In this document: positions 1 to 10,373 of the stretch, piece after piece
Numbering within the stretch: position 1 is the first letter of the stretch
Layout: each line of letters opens with the position of its first letter
From: an uncultured Clostridia bacterium
GTDB lineage: Bacteria; Bacillota; Clostridia; TANB77; CAG-508
Reading direction: 5' to 3'
Length of the DNA stretch: 39,380 bases
NCBI GenBank assembly: GCA_949927455.1
Contig: CATLEX010000005.1
Span: 1 to 39,380 of the forward strand
Position numbers and translations under genes: made by a program
Notes under the pieces: model-generated
Database searches by the model: none
Seen by the model: the letters and a program-made list of their open reading frames with translations, nothing else
Told to the model about the DNA's origin: nothing

Positions 1-6
1 TATTTT

Positions 7-588
7 TTAAATGTTATTCATAATAAATATTATAAGTAAATTAATAATAAGTGCAATGACGCCCATCAAGAATGCAATTAAAATTTTTTGATACATTCTT
101 TTTCCGATTTCTTGTTGTGTTTCTTCATAATTTAATTGCTTACCATCAATAAAAGCTATAATTTCTTTATAAGTTTGAATATTATTACTTTTTTTAAATT
201 TCTCAATTACTCCAGCTGTCACCAAAGTCACTATGAAAAATGATATCCAAATAATAAGACCAATATTACTTTCAAGCTTAAAAAGTGGATAAGCACTAAT
301 AATTAAGATTAATAATTCTGTCATATAAATGTATCCCATTACATTAAACTCTTTTATTTTTTCATTGTTAATCAAACATCTAATCTCTTCAATATCTCCT
401 TTCATAAAATCATCTAAAGATACTTTAAAGATGTCACTAAGTAGCATTAAACTTTTTATATCTGGATAACTTTTATTGTTTTCCCAATTTGAAATAGTCT
501 GTCTTGAAACAAAAATTTTTTCTGCTAATTCATCTTGGGAAATATTCTGTTTTTGCCTATATTTCTTTATTCTTATTCCAACATCCAT
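7..588 (-). CDS. XRE/Cro-family HTH transcriptional regulator with C-terminal transmembrane segments
   Basis: N-terminal HTH_3 signature (IRIKKYRQKQNISQDELAEKIFVSRQTISNWENNKSYPDIKSLMLLSDIFKVSLDDF), then hydrophobic helices. Confidence 0.93.
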   Translation of the reverse strand: MDVGIRIKKYRQKQNISQDELAEKIFVSRQTISNWENNKSYPDIKSLMLLSDIFKVSLDDFMKGDIEEIRCLINNEKIKEFNVMGYIYMTELLILIISAYPLFKLESNIGLIIWISFFIVTLVTAGVIEKFKKSNNIQTYKEIIAFIDGKQLNYEETQQEIGKRMYQKILIAFLMGVIALIINLLIIFIMNNI

Positions 589-714
589 TTTGTACCTCCA
601 ATAATATTTTATATAATAGATATTTTTTTGTCTATCAAAAGTCTTTTACATTGATATTTTTAGAATTATTTTGCTTGTCAAAAGTTTTTTACATTAAATT
701 CTTATTATATTTTT

Positions 715-972
715 TTAGCCTTTCCATTGGTCTGTAAATGCCTTTAAATCCTTTTTTGTTTCTTCTGATAACTGATTATATTCTATGTCACTAACTGCTC
801 CTTCAAGAGTATATAAATGCACCAAACATATTTCTGGATATTTCAATTTTAATCTAAACCAAATTTCTTTACTTCCCATTTCTTTTAATTTTTCTACCGA
901 ATTTATACCTATTGATTTTAACTTTTTTTCCATTTCTTTTCCGATATTTTTTAACGAAGTTAATTCTGCCAT
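715..972 (-). CDS. TfoX/Sxy C-terminal-domain protein (stand-alone TfoX_C)
   Basis: LTSLKNIGKEMEKKLKSIGINSVEKLKEMGSKEIWFRLK...; helix-hairpin-like TfoX_C pattern, no N-terminal TfoX domain. Confidence 0.8.
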   Translation of the reverse strand: MAELTSLKNIGKEMEKKLKSIGINSVEKLKEMGSKEIWFRLKLKYPEICLVHLYTLEGAVSDIEYNQLSEETKKDLKAFTDQWKG

Positions 973-1005
973 TTTTCTATCTCCTTTACAAATTGTAAGT
1001 TGTCG

Positions 1006-1941
1006 TTACCCTCCTGGTGGCAAATTTATTTCTATTTCAGTAGATTTTACTTTATCATTTTCATCAAACCTTATGAAAAAGTCATAAAAATCTCTTCCAC
1101 CAAAAAGTAAGTAATTCGTTATTTCTCCTGCATCATATATGTATAAATCATCATCAATTCGATTCCCTTTAGGATTTCCTAATAATGTAACAACTTCCTC
1201 TTTTGATAATCCTATCAGTCTTTCACTATCATTTATTTTTTTCATTTCTGTATATACTTTATCAGGTTTTGCACTTAAATATAGTATAGTTGAATGTCCT
1301 ACTGATACACAAAATATTATAATAACTGCATATATTAACCCTTTATTTTTTTCCGTTACTTTTTTTCTGATTAACCTTATTATGATAGCAGATAATATTC
1401 CACCTATTATATATGGACTGAATAATGTTCCATATATCCAAATATATAAAATAATCATTCCTCCCCCTATCTTCCAAGCCAGTGCTAAAATAGCATTAAT
1501 TACCATTCCTATTATCGCAAAATATTCTATATCTTCCATTCTAAGACTTTTTTGATAGATTATTATGATGATAATTCCTATTATAAAATTAAACAATAAA
1601 TCTAATACTATACTTCCTGATATTGTCGTATAAAATTTACCAATGATTAAATTGATAACTAAATAAACGACTAGCGAAATTATAGTATTGTATTTTTGCA
1701 TTGCATAATAAAATATACCCATACAAATTAACTCTATAATAGCATAAATTAGTACCGAAAGCATTGGTTCTCCAAATAGAAATACGATTGTTCTTACGAA
1801 AGGTATTCTGGAAAATACACTTACAAAAATCCAATCCAATATCAAAAATTTAATTAGGAAAACTAATAATTCTTTATAATCTTTTTTAATTGCAAACTGC
1901 ATAATAATAACAAATCCCATTACTACTATAATTTTTCCCAT
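1006..1941 (-). CDS. polytopic membrane protein with C-terminal BamE/SmpA-like soluble domain
   Basis: Many hydrophobic segments followed by LIGLSKEEVVTLLGNPKGNRIDDDLYIYDAG...RFDENDKV. Confidence 0.55.
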   Translation of the reverse strand: MGKIIVVMGFVIIMQFAIKKDYKELLVFLIKFLILDWIFVSVFSRIPFVRTIVFLFGEPMLSVLIYAIIELICMGIFYYAMQKYNTIISLVVYLVINLIIGKFYTTISGSIVLDLLFNFIIGIIIIIIYQKSLRMEDIEYFAIIGMVINAILALAWKIGGGMIILYIWIYGTLFSPYIIGGILSAIIIRLIRKKVTEKNKGLIYAVIIIFCVSVGHSTILYLSAKPDKVYTEMKKINDSERLIGLSKEEVVTLLGNPKGNRIDDDLYIYDAGEITNYLLFGGRDFYDFFIRFDENDKVKSTEIEINLPPGG

Positions 1942-2018
1942 ATTTTATATATCCCTCTCTGTTGCAATTTTTTACATCCCTACAACTTACTAAATGTTGT
2001 TATGATTATATAATAAAA

Positions 2019-2046
2019 AGTAGATAATTTCAACTAATCATCTACT
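2019..2046 (-). terminator. Rho-independent terminator downstream of the 2066-2428 gene
   Basis: minus-strand AGTAGAT...ATCTACT stem followed by TTTTT. Confidence 0.65.
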
Positions 2047-2065
2047 CTATTTATTGTAAGTTGCA

Positions 2066-2428
2066 TTATTGTTCATAAGTGTCCTTCCAAACTCCAATCA
2101 TATAATATCCGTTTATTCTTGTATATACTTTTTCCCTTTTCTCTCCATTACTATATATATGGTCAGATCCCATTTGCTCTTCTTTTACCTCATAATAGCC
2201 TTGCATATTTATATATTCTTCAAATGCTTTTCCTGTTTTAGCTAAAACTACTTTATATGGAATTCTTTGAACCACTGTATATTCCTTATCTGTAAATAAT
2301 ATTTGTAGCATTCCAAAACACGAAGAAATAGGATTAAAAACTTCAAATTTGTATATTGAAAATACTGTTGCTCCTATAAAAAGTATAATAAATACTATTA
2401 TGAATATTTGAATTAAAAATTTTTTCAT
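2066..2428 (-). CDS. hypothetical membrane-anchored protein
   Basis: ORF with N-terminal TM segment; no family recognised. Confidence 0.6.
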   Translation of the reverse strand: MKKFLIQIFIIVFIILFIGATVFSIYKFEVFNPISSCFGMLQILFTDKEYTVVQRIPYKVVLAKTGKAFEEYINMQGYYEVKEEQMGSDHIYSNGEKREKVYTRINGYYMIGVWKDTYEQ

Positions 2429-2532
2429 ATAAAACTTCTCCTATTAAATAAATTATTATCTTTCTTTCCCTTACCAGCCTAACTCAAACTTAAGTTTCTA
2501 TTAAGTATTTATCCTCAAATATTTCTAAATAC

Positions 2533-2560
2533 AATAGTGTACTATTAATAATATACTATT
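2533..2560. promoter_or_regulatory. Third copy of MarR-type operator AATAGTGTACTATT plus a degenerate half (ATACTATTATT)
   Basis: 14-mer at 2533-2546 identical to the operator at 3091-3104. Confidence 0.6.
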
Positions 2561-3014
2561 ATTCTAAAGTCTCCCAAACTTTTTGCAATAATTCATCAAA
2601 ATTTTTTCGTTCATTCTTTGTCAAACAAAATAACATTTTTCTTTCCACATTTTCGATATATTTTCCTGCAACCTTTGCTTGCCTCTGACCCAATTTTGTA
2701 ATCTTAACTACTTTAATTCTTTTATCTTGCTCATTTCCGAAAGTTTCCACATACCCTTTATTCTCCAACCTTGTAACTATCTCCGAAGTCACTGGTTGAG
2801 ATAAATGAAGCGATTTTTCTAATTCTTTGAGCGTCATTTTATTCTGCTCACTCTCCATAAGCTCTGCTAACAATTCTGCCTGAGGCATTGTAAGTTCTCT
2901 TTTTTTCAAAGCATTATTTATTTTTTTTGACATTTCATTTTGAATCTTTTTCATTAAAACAATATTCAAATTTTGCTTACTATACACTCTATTTCCTCCC
3001 AACTTAATTACCAA
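2559..3014 (-). CDS. MarR-family transcriptional regulator
   Basis: wHTH pattern: LTMPQAELLAELMESEQNKMTLKELEKSLHLSQPVTSEIVTRLENKGYVETFGNEQDKRIKVVKITKLGQ. Confidence 0.9.
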   Translation of the reverse strand: MVIKLGGNRVYSKQNLNIVLMKKIQNEMSKKINNALKKRELTMPQAELLAELMESEQNKMTLKELEKSLHLSQPVTSEIVTRLENKGYVETFGNEQDKRIKVVKITKLGQRQAKVAGKYIENVERKMLFCLTKNERKNFDELLQKVWETLE

Positions 3015-3062
3015 AAATCTATTTTATAACAATATCTTTAAGTAACTTTTTATTTCACCATT

Positions 3063-3107
3063 AATAATAGTACACTATTGATATAATGTCAATAGTGTAC
3101 TATTATT
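3063..3107 (-). promoter_or_regulatory. marR promoter embedded in a perfect 19-bp inverted repeat (two operators)
   Basis: AATAATAGTACACTATTGA (3063-3081)/TCAATAGTGTACTATTATT (3089-3107) are exact reverse complements; minus-strand TTGACA (3092-3087), 17-nt spacer, TATTAT (3069-3064). Confidence 0.85.
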
Positions 3108-3120
3108 TTTTCAAATAAAA

Positions 3121-3155
3121 AACAACGAAAGAATAATTCTTTTCGTTGCTTTTTT
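3121..3155 (-). terminator. Rho-independent terminator of the M23 peptidase gene
   Basis: minus-strand CAACGAAAAGAA...TTCTTTCGTTG stem with flanking T-tract. Confidence 0.6.
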
Positions 3156-3158
3156 CGT

Positions 3159-3995
3159 TTATTTAAAATAAATAGTTGGATTAACTGCTTCGCCATCTTT
3201 GTACATTTCAAAATGTAAATGTGTATCATCTGCAATTTCAAAACTTGCTGTCTCTCCAACAGTTGCTATGGTTTGTCCCTTTTCAACTTCTTCGCCTTCT
3301 TTGACAAATTCTGCTGTTAGCAAATTCGAATACATCGTTTTAAATCCATTTCCATGTGAGATAATGACTGTTAAACCATAACGTGGATCGTTTTTGATAC
3401 TTTCTACTTTTCCGCTTTCAGATGCTATTACAACTGCTGCTTTATCTGCTTTAATATCAATTCCGCTGTGTGTACACCATTCATCTAATGTCTCTGAATA
3501 AACCAATGTTTCCATTGCAAAATCTTTTGTGATTTCTCCTACTACTGGAGCTTGAAATGCCAATTCTTTAGCAGGCTCTTGTTCTTGCTCTTTCTGAACT
3601 TCTTTTGTTGGTTGTTCAGCTGACTTCTTTTCTTCTTTTTTCTCTTCTTTTACAACTTGACTAACTGGTTCTTTGCTCTCTGGTGTTACCACAGTTGTGT
3701 TCTGAACTGTTTTTTCTAATTCCACTTCAATAGTCTCATTTGTTGCATTGCTATTTTCTATGGTTTTATCGCCAGAATAACTTGCTTCTTGCAATTCTTC
3801 ATTGGAAACCACATTTTCATCTTCTTGTGTTAGAGCAAGTAAATTTGCTTCTGCTTCGTCATTTAAACTTTTACTATACATCACAAAAATGGTTACAAAT
3901 GCAACAACTGACAACACTACTGCAACTGCAAATATTGTAACCATTTTTCTCTTTTTTTCTTGTTCAAAAAAATCTCTTCTACCCATATATATCAT
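3159..3995 (-). CDS. spoIIQ: SpoIIQ-like M23 (LytM) peptidase, membrane anchored
   Basis: N-terminal TM, low-complexity linker, M23 core HSGIDI...HLHFEM with HxxxD and HxH metal motifs. Confidence 0.7.
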   Translation of the reverse strand: MIYMGRRDFFEQEKKRKMVTIFAVAVVLSVVAFVTIFVMYSKSLNDEAEANLLALTQEDENVVSNEELQEASYSGDKTIENSNATNETIEVELEKTVQNTTVVTPESKEPVSQVVKEEKKEEKKSAEQPTKEVQKEQEQEPAKELAFQAPVVGEITKDFAMETLVYSETLDEWCTHSGIDIKADKAAVVIASESGKVESIKNDPRYGLTVIISHGNGFKTMYSNLLTAEFVKEGEEVEKGQTIATVGETASFEIADDTHLHFEMYKDGEAVNPTIYFK

Positions 3996-4072
3996 TTCCT
4001 TTCCTTTTAATAGAAAAATTCTATTTATTGATTATATATGGTAGTATTTTCAATTTAAGCAAAATTATACAT

Positions 4073-5215
4073 TTAAAATTGAATTATTTGTTCCCAAGGT
4101 AAATCTTTTTTTCCAAAATGTCCATAGTTGGTTGTCTTTGTGTAAATTGGTTTGCGCAAATTCAAACTATCAATAATTCCTCTTGGTGTTAAGTGGAAAT
4201 TTTTTTCAATTTTTTGTACAATTTCGTCTTCTGGAATTGTTGCTGTTCCAAATGTATCTACTAAAATAGAAACTGGTTTTGCAACTCCAATTGCATATGA
4301 AAGCTGAATTTCACATTTTTTGGCATAACCATTTGCCACAATATTTTTAGCAACCCATCTTGCCATATAACATGCTGAACGGTCTACTTTTGTTGGGTCT
4401 TTTCCTGAAAAAGCCCCACCGCCATGACGGCTATAACCGCCATATGTATCTACAATAATTTTTCTTCCTGTCAAGCCACTATCTCCTAATGGCCCTCCAA
4501 TTACAAATCTTCCTGTTGGATTAATATAATATTTTGTATTCTCATCTAAAAGTTCTTTTGGTACAATTTCGCCAATTACTTTTTCTTTTATGTCTTTTTT
4601 CAAAGTTTCTAAGTTTGCATTTTCTGTATGCTGAGTTGAAACAACAATTGTATCAACTCGAACTGGCTTATTTTCCTCATATTCCACAGTTACTTGTACT
4701 TTTCCATCTGGTCGTATGTAATCAAGAATTCCTTGTTTTCTTACATCTGTCAGTCTTTTTGATAATTTATGTGCCAAATAAATTGGCATTGGCATAAAAT
4801 CCTCTGTTTCATCAGTCGCAAAACCAAACATCATTCCTTGGTCTCCTGCACCTTCTGATTGAAGACTTTGCCCTTCTTTATCTTCGTATGACTGATCTAC
4901 TCCAATTGCAATATCTTGAGATTGTTTTGAAATATTAATTAAAACTTTGCAAGTTTGATAATCAATATCAATATTTTCATCATGATAGCCAATTTCTTTA
5001 ATTGCGTTTCTCACAACTGCCTCTAAATCTACTTCTGCAGTAGAAGTAATTTCACCTGTTAACAGAATTTGTCCTTTTCCTGCAACAGTTTCACAGGCAA
5101 CCCTCGCATATGAGTCTTTCTCTAAGAAACTATCCAAAACACTATCTGAAATAAAATCACATAATTTATCTGGATGTCCTTCTGTTACACTTTCTGACGT
5201 AAATAATTTTTTCAT
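4073..5215 (-). CDS. metK: S-adenosylmethionine synthetase
   Basis: [20 protein letters not shown]..., [34 protein letters not shown] signatures. Confidence 0.98.
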   Translation of the reverse strand: MKKLFTSESVTEGHPDKLCDFISDSVLDSFLEKDSYARVACETVAGKGQILLTGEITSTAEVDLEAVVRNAIKEIGYHDENIDIDYQTCKVLINISKQSQDIAIGVDQSYEDKEGQSLQSEGAGDQGMMFGFATDETEDFMPMPIYLAHKLSKRLTDVRKQGILDYIRPDGKVQVTVEYEENKPVRVDTIVVSTQHTENANLETLKKDIKEKVIGEIVPKELLDENTKYYINPTGRFVIGGPLGDSGLTGRKIIVDTYGGYSRHGGGAFSGKDPTKVDRSACYMARWVAKNIVANGYAKKCEIQLSYAIGVAKPVSILVDTFGTATIPEDEIVQKIEKNFHLTPRGIIDSLNLRKPIYTKTTNYGHFGKKDLPWEQIIQF

Positions 5216-5230
5216 ATTTTCCTCCTTTTT

Positions 5231-7528
5231 TTATTCCATAATTTCCAATCCTGCAAATTTTGCCATAAGTCTTTTATGCCCAGCTTTTTCAAATTGAATA
5301 TCGACCTTTAAATCATCTGCTTCTGCTTCAACTGAATTAATCACGCCTTCTCCAAATTTTTTATGAAAAACTTTAACACCTGCCTGATAAGCGCTCAAAT
5401 CAACTTCGCTTTTTTTGGATTTGTTTAAATTGGCTAAAAAGCTTTCTGCACTTTTAAAACCATAACTTGATGCTACTGCTTTTTTTGAAATTTCATGACT
5501 TTTATATTCTACTACTTCGTTACTAAATAAGCCATTATTTCCAGAATTTCCATAACTCCATTCGTATTTACCCTCACCAAATCCTGCATTATTGCTCTGT
5601 TCTAATTCTTCATATCCATCTAACATGCTTGGAGAAATTTCCTTAATAAATCTGGATACATTATTAAAACTAGTTGAGCCAAAAATTGTTCTTTGTTTAG
5701 CACATGTCATAAATAATTTTTCTTTAGCACGCGTAATACCAACATAACATAGTCTGCGTTCCTCTTCTAATTCTTTTGGCTCACCAATTGATTTATAGCC
5801 TGGAAAAATTCCTTCTTCCATTCCTACCAAAAATACAGCTGGAAACTCCAAACCTTTCGCACTATGTAACGTCATCAAGGTCACTGAATCTTGCGTCTCT
5901 TCCATACCATCTAAATCGGAACTTAATGTAATTCCTTCCAAAAATTCTGTTAAAGAATGGTCAGCAGATTGCTCTTCAAATTCTATTGCAACTGTTAGAA
6001 ATTCGTTTAAATTCTCAATTCTGTTTTCTGCCTCAGTTGTATTTTCATCCTCTAAAGCCTTTGTATATCCTGTTTTCTGTAATGTATTTTTAATCAAGTC
6101 TGAAACTAAAATAGTATCTTTTTCTGCTCGTAAGTTTTCAATTGCCGCTACAAATTCACGTGTGTTTCCAAAAACTCGATTCAAGCCAAATTCATCCGCC
6201 CTTTTTATGATTTCATACATAGAAATTCCTTGTGCTGTTGCCAATTGCTCAACATTTTCCAAGCTTGTTTTTCCAACACCACGTTTTGGCTCATTAATAA
6301 TTCTCGTCAAACTTAAATTATCTGCTGTATTATGAATTAATCTCAAATACGCAATAATATCTTTAATTTCTTTTCTCTCGTAAAATTTTAATCCGCCAAT
6401 AATTTTATAAGGTATATTTTCTCTGCGCAAAATATCTTCTATACTACGCGACTGCGTATTCATTCTGTACAAAACTGCAAAATCAGAATATTTATAATAC
6501 TCCGCTCTACGCAAATGGTTAATTTGTTCTACAATATAATTGGCTTCATCGTATTCGTTATCACCGCGATAGACTTTTGGCAAGCTTCCTGCTTCGTTGC
6601 TTGTCCACAATTTTTTCTCATACTTTGTTTCATTATTTTTAATTACTTCATTGGCGGCATTTAAAACACTTTGCGTGCAACGATAATTTTGCTCTAATTT
6701 AATAATTTTTGTTCCCGGAAAATCCTTTTCAAAATTTAAAATATTAGAAATATCGGCACCTCTAAAAGAATAAATACCTTGATCATTATCGCCTACAACT
6801 GTAATATTTCCAAATTTGCTTGCTAGTAAAGTTACAAGTGTAAATTGTGCTTTGTTTGTATCCTGATACTCGTCTACCAAAACGTATTTGAACTTATCAG
6901 AATAATACTCTAAAATATCTGGATTATCTAGCAAAATTTCTATGGTAAAATTAATAATATCGTCAAAATCAATCGCATTATTTTCCTTTAATCTTTTCTG
7001 GTAAAGAGCGAAAATTTCTGCAATTTTTTCTTTTCGAAAATCACCATTTGCTTTTGCTGCATATTTTTCAGGTGTCAACATTTCATTTTTTGCATTGCTA
7101 ATTTCATATAAAATAGATTTGTCACTAAAAATTTTGTCATCTAAATTTTGCTCTTTCAAAATTTTCTTTATCATTGATTTTTGGTCAGATGTATCAAAAA
7201 TCACAAAGGAACTGTCAAATCCAATTCGGTCAATTGTTTTTCGCAAAATTCGGACACAAATTGAGTGAAATGTTCCCATCCAAATGTCACTTGTTGTGTC
7301 TCCCACAAGATTTTTTACTCTTTCCTTCATTTCATTAGCTGCTTTATTGGTAAAAGTAATCGCCAAAACATTCCAAGGTTTTACAGCTTTTTCGCCAATT
7401 AAATAGGCAATTTTATGGGTCAAAACTTTCGTTTTTCCACTTCCTGCTCCTGCAATTACTAAACTTGGACCTTCTGTATTGGTTACTGCTTCATATTGCT
7501 TATCATTTAATTCATCTAATAATCCCAT
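5231..7528 (-). CDS. pcrA: ATP-dependent DNA helicase PcrA/UvrD family
   Basis: GAGSGKTKVLTHKIAYLI, VDEYQDTN, GDNDQGIYSFRGAD, LMTLHSAKGLEFPAVFLVG motifs. Confidence 0.97.
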   Translation of the reverse strand: MGLLDELNDKQYEAVTNTEGPSLVIAGAGSGKTKVLTHKIAYLIGEKAVKPWNVLAITFTNKAANEMKERVKNLVGDTTSDIWMGTFHSICVRILRKTIDRIGFDSSFVIFDTSDQKSMIKKILKEQNLDDKIFSDKSILYEISNAKNEMLTPEKYAAKANGDFRKEKIAEIFALYQKRLKENNAIDFDDIINFTIEILLDNPDILEYYSDKFKYVLVDEYQDTNKAQFTLVTLLASKFGNITVVGDNDQGIYSFRGADISNILNFEKDFPGTKIIKLEQNYRCTQSVLNAANEVIKNNETKYEKKLWTSNEAGSLPKVYRGDNEYDEANYIVEQINHLRRAEYYKYSDFAVLYRMNTQSRSIEDILRRENIPYKIIGGLKFYERKEIKDIIAYLRLIHNTADNLSLTRIINEPKRGVGKTSLENVEQLATAQGISMYEIIKRADEFGLNRVFGNTREFVAAIENLRAEKDTILVSDLIKNTLQKTGYTKALEDENTTEAENRIENLNEFLTVAIEFEEQSADHSLTEFLEGITLSSDLDGMEETQDSVTLMTLHSAKGLEFPAVFLVGMEEGIFPGYKSIGEPKELEEERRLCYVGITRAKEKLFMTCAKQRTIFGSTSFNNVSRFIKEISPSMLDGYEELEQSNNAGFGEGKYEWSYGNSGNNGLFSNEVVEYKSHEISKKAVASSYGFKSAESFLANLNKSKKSEVDLSAYQAGVKVFHKKFGEGVINSVEAEADDLKVDIQFEKAGHKRLMAKFAGLEIME

Positions 7529-7653
7529 TTCTGCTCCTTCATTTTATAAAACTTATGTTTGTTTTATTATATCATTTTTTTGGAAAAAGTCAATGATTTT
7601 ATTTTAAAATATAATTTTTAAAGGAAGAACAAAAAGTTCCTCCTTTTCATTTT

Positions 7654-8550
7654 CTACTTCAAATTTTCTAATGCCTGCACTCTTTCTTCAATCGATGGAT
7701 GTGTCGAAAATAAATTGCTCACATTATATCCTCTTTTCTTTGGAAATGGATTTTCAATATACATATAACTATTACTGTTACTTGCAACATCTAACTCCGA
7801 ATCATCACTTGAAATTTTCTTTAGCGCAGAAATCAATCCATCTGGATTTCTCGTAAATTGAACTGCTGTACTATCTGCCAAATATTCTCTTCTACGAGAA
7901 ACAGCAAGCTGTATTAAATTAGAAACAATTGGTGATAAAATTAAAAATATCAAACCAATAATCAACAAAATTCCATTTCCTTTGTTATCATCATTTTTGT
8001 CTCTGCTAGACGAACGAAACATGGTTCTTGTGAAAATGTCAGATAACATAACTACAAATCCTACCATAACACTAATCACAGCAGAAAGCAAAATATCATA
8101 GTTTTTAATATGTGACAATTCATGTGCTACAACACCTTCTAATTCATAATAATCTAGTTTTTCCAAAAGTCCTGTTGTAACGCAAATGATTGCATTTTCT
8201 GGATTTCGACCAGTCGCAAACGCATTTGGCTGGCTAGATTCCATCACATATAAACGTGGTTTATGTTCTAAACCAGATGCAACCATTAAAGCATCTAAAA
8301 TATTGGTTAATTGCAAATCTTCTTCATGCGTTGCTTCACGTGCTTTTACACTCGCTAGCACAATTTTATCACAATTATAATAAGTTGCAATTGTAGAAAT
8401 AACTGAAAAGGTTAGTGCAATTGCAATTGCAGCAAAACTGCTAATATCAAACATATAACAGATATAATATAAAATGAGTGTTATCATCAACAAAAAGCTA
8501 AAAACAATAACACCTGTTTTTCTTTTATTTTTCTTAATATCTTCGTACAT
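7654..8550 (-). CDS. htpX: M48 family metalloprotease HtpX
   Basis: VVAHELSHIKNYD zinc motif, TM segments, LFSTHPSIEERVQAL tail. Confidence 0.95.
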   Translation of the reverse strand: MYEDIKKNKRKTGVIVFSFLLMITLILYYICYMFDISSFAAIAIALTFSVISTIATYYNCDKIVLASVKAREATHEEDLQLTNILDALMVASGLEHKPRLYVMESSQPNAFATGRNPENAIICVTTGLLEKLDYYELEGVVAHELSHIKNYDILLSAVISVMVGFVVMLSDIFTRTMFRSSSRDKNDDNKGNGILLIIGLIFLILSPIVSNLIQLAVSRRREYLADSTAVQFTRNPDGLISALKKISSDDSELDVASNSNSYMYIENPFPKKRGYNVSNLFSTHPSIEERVQALENLK

Positions 8551-8602
8551 TGATTTCTCCTTTTAAAATATAAGGGTGCTAATTAATTGCACCCCCCATT
8601 TT

Positions 8603-9178
8603 TTAGTTATTAAAATCTACTCTTACATTTTTTCTAGCTTCTTCTGAATCAGTTTTAAACAATTCTTCTGGCTTAAAATTAAACATATTTGCTATTATGT
8701 TAGTTGGAATAACTTCCAATTTTGTATTATACATTGTAGCACTATCATTGTAAAATTGTCTTGAATATGAAATTTTATTTTCTGTATTTCTCAATTCTTC
8801 TTGCAATTCACTAAAGTTTTGATTTGCTTTTAAATCTGGATAATTTTCTGAAACGGCCATAATTGTTTTTAAAGCACCTGATAACTCATTATCCAATTTT
8901 GCTTTTTCACTAACTGTGGAAGCACTTGCCCAAGATGTTCTAAGTTCTGTCACTTTTGTCAAAACACCTTCTTCATGTTTCATATAACCTTTTACAGAAT
9001 CCACAAGATTTGGAATTAAATCAAATCTTCTTTGTAATTGAACATCAATTTGGCTCCACGCATTTTTTACTTTATTTCTAGATATTACCAAACCATTATA
9101 CATTCCTATTACCCAAATTACTAAAACAATGATTATCGCAATAATCGCTAATCCCATAATAAACCCTCCTAATATCAT
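8603..9178 (-). CDS. lemA: LemA family protein
   Basis: YNGLVISRNKVKNAWSQIDVQLQRRFDLIPNLVDSVKGYMKHE. Confidence 0.96.
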   Translation of the reverse strand: MILGGFIMGLAIIAIIIVLVIWVIGMYNGLVISRNKVKNAWSQIDVQLQRRFDLIPNLVDSVKGYMKHEEGVLTKVTELRTSWASASTVSEKAKLDNELSGALKTIMAVSENYPDLKANQNFSELQEELRNTENKISYSRQFYNDSATMYNTKLEVIPTNIIANMFNFKPEELFKTDSEEARKNVRVDFNN

Positions 9179-9217
9179 TTATTAATAATTAAATATAACC
9201 ACATTTTTTATATTTTG

Positions 9218-10000
9218 TCAAGCTATTCCATAGATATTTTTTGCGTTTTCATATGTAATTTCTGCGATTTCTTCTAATTTTAAGCCTTTTATCTCTGCTA
9301 TCTTTTGCGCCACTAATTTCACATTTCGTGAATCATTTCTCGCTTTTCTAAATGGCTCTGGCGTCAAATATGGACTATCTGTCTCAATCAAAATTTTATT
9401 TAATGGAACCTCATTAATTGCCTCTTTTGGTTTTGCACTTTTAAATGTAATATTTCCACTAAAAGATATATAAAATTCCAATTTTACAGCTTCTTTAATA
9501 AGTTCTGGATTAAGCATACAACAATGAAAAATGCCTCTTTTTTTCGGATTTATTTTGTGTTTTAAAATCTCCAAAGTATCCATTACAGCATCTCTACAAT
9601 GAATAACAATAGGCAAATTCAGCTCATCTGCAAGTTCCATTTGCTTGATAAAAAAATCCTGTTGAGTGTTTTTATTTTCTTTATTCCAATAATAATCTAA
9701 ACCAATTTCACCAATTGCAACAACTTTATCATTTTGTGCCAAGTTACGAATTTTATCAATTTCTCCCATTTGTAAATCAGTAATATCGTTTGGAGAAATT
9801 CCAACTGTAGCATACATAAAATCATACTGACTGGCAATTTCAACCGCAAATTCGCTTGATTTTATATTATATCCCACACAAGTTGTTTTGGTTACATCTT
9901 CTTTATAAATTTGCTTGATAACAGCTTCTCTATCTTCTTCAAATTTCTCATCATTATAATGAGCGTGCGAATCAAAAAATTGCATATTTTCTCCTTCCAA
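9218..10000 (-). CDS. tatD: TatD family metal-dependent DNase
   Basis: FFDSHAHYNDEKF, GEIGLDYYW, PIVIHCRDA, ETDSPYLTPEPFR. Confidence 0.96.
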   Translation of the reverse strand: MEGENMQFFDSHAHYNDEKFEEDREAVIKQIYKEDVTKTTCVGYNIKSSEFAVEIASQYDFMYATVGISPNDITDLQMGEIDKIRNLAQNDKVVAIGEIGLDYYWNKENKNTQQDFFIKQMELADELNLPIVIHCRDAVMDTLEILKHKINPKKRGIFHCCMLNPELIKEAVKLEFYISFSGNITFKSAKPKEAINEVPLNKILIETDSPYLTPEPFRKARNDSRNVKLVAQKIAEIKGLKLEEIAEITYENAKNIYGIA

Positions 10001-10004
10001 TTTA

Positions 10005-10370
10005 TCACTTTAAAACCGCAACAACGTTTGCCACCGCATATTGCTTACAATGCGAAATACTAATATCTACGTTTTCCAAATTTTTTACCTCACATTTGAT
10101 GTTCAATTCTGGTTTTCCATTTTCGCATTTCTTTACTTCAAATAACTGCCAGTCCATTCCCTCTTTTATGGCTCCACTTAACGCTTTAAAAGCTGCTTCT
10201 TTGGCTGCAAATCTTGCCGCATAATGTTGATATTTTTGCACTTTCCTTGCTTCGCAATATTCGATTTCTTCTTTTGTAAAAATTGTTTGTAAGAATTTTT
10301 CACCCAAATTTTCAATGGACTTTTGAATTCGCTCAATCTCTATTATATCTGTTCCACAACTAATTTTCAT
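10005..10370 (-). CDS. acpS: holo-[acyl-carrier-protein] synthase
   Basis: CGTDIIEIERI, FTKEEIEYCE, AARFAAKEAAFKALS. Confidence 0.96.
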   Translation of the reverse strand: MKISCGTDIIEIERIQKSIENLGEKFLQTIFTKEEIEYCEARKVQKYQHYAARFAAKEAAFKALSGAIKEGMDWQLFEVKKCENGKPELNIKCEVKNLENVDISISHCKQYAVANVVAVLK

Positions 10371-10373
10371 ATT

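Noticed and set aside
785-1087. Plus-strand ORFs antisense to minus-strand genes (e.g. 785-1087, 1139-1555, 3802-4044, 22866-23327, 24272-24652)
   Set aside because: They overlap well-supported minus-strand genes and have low-complexity composition typical of antisense reading of AT-rich genes.
5216-5230. SAM riboswitch ahead of metK
   Set aside because: Only 15 bp separate metK from the upstream pcrA gene; no room for a riboswitch.
8571-8600. GGGTGC...GCACCC hairpin between lemA and htpX as terminator
   Set aside because: Short stem without a convincing U-tract in the operon direction; left unannotated.
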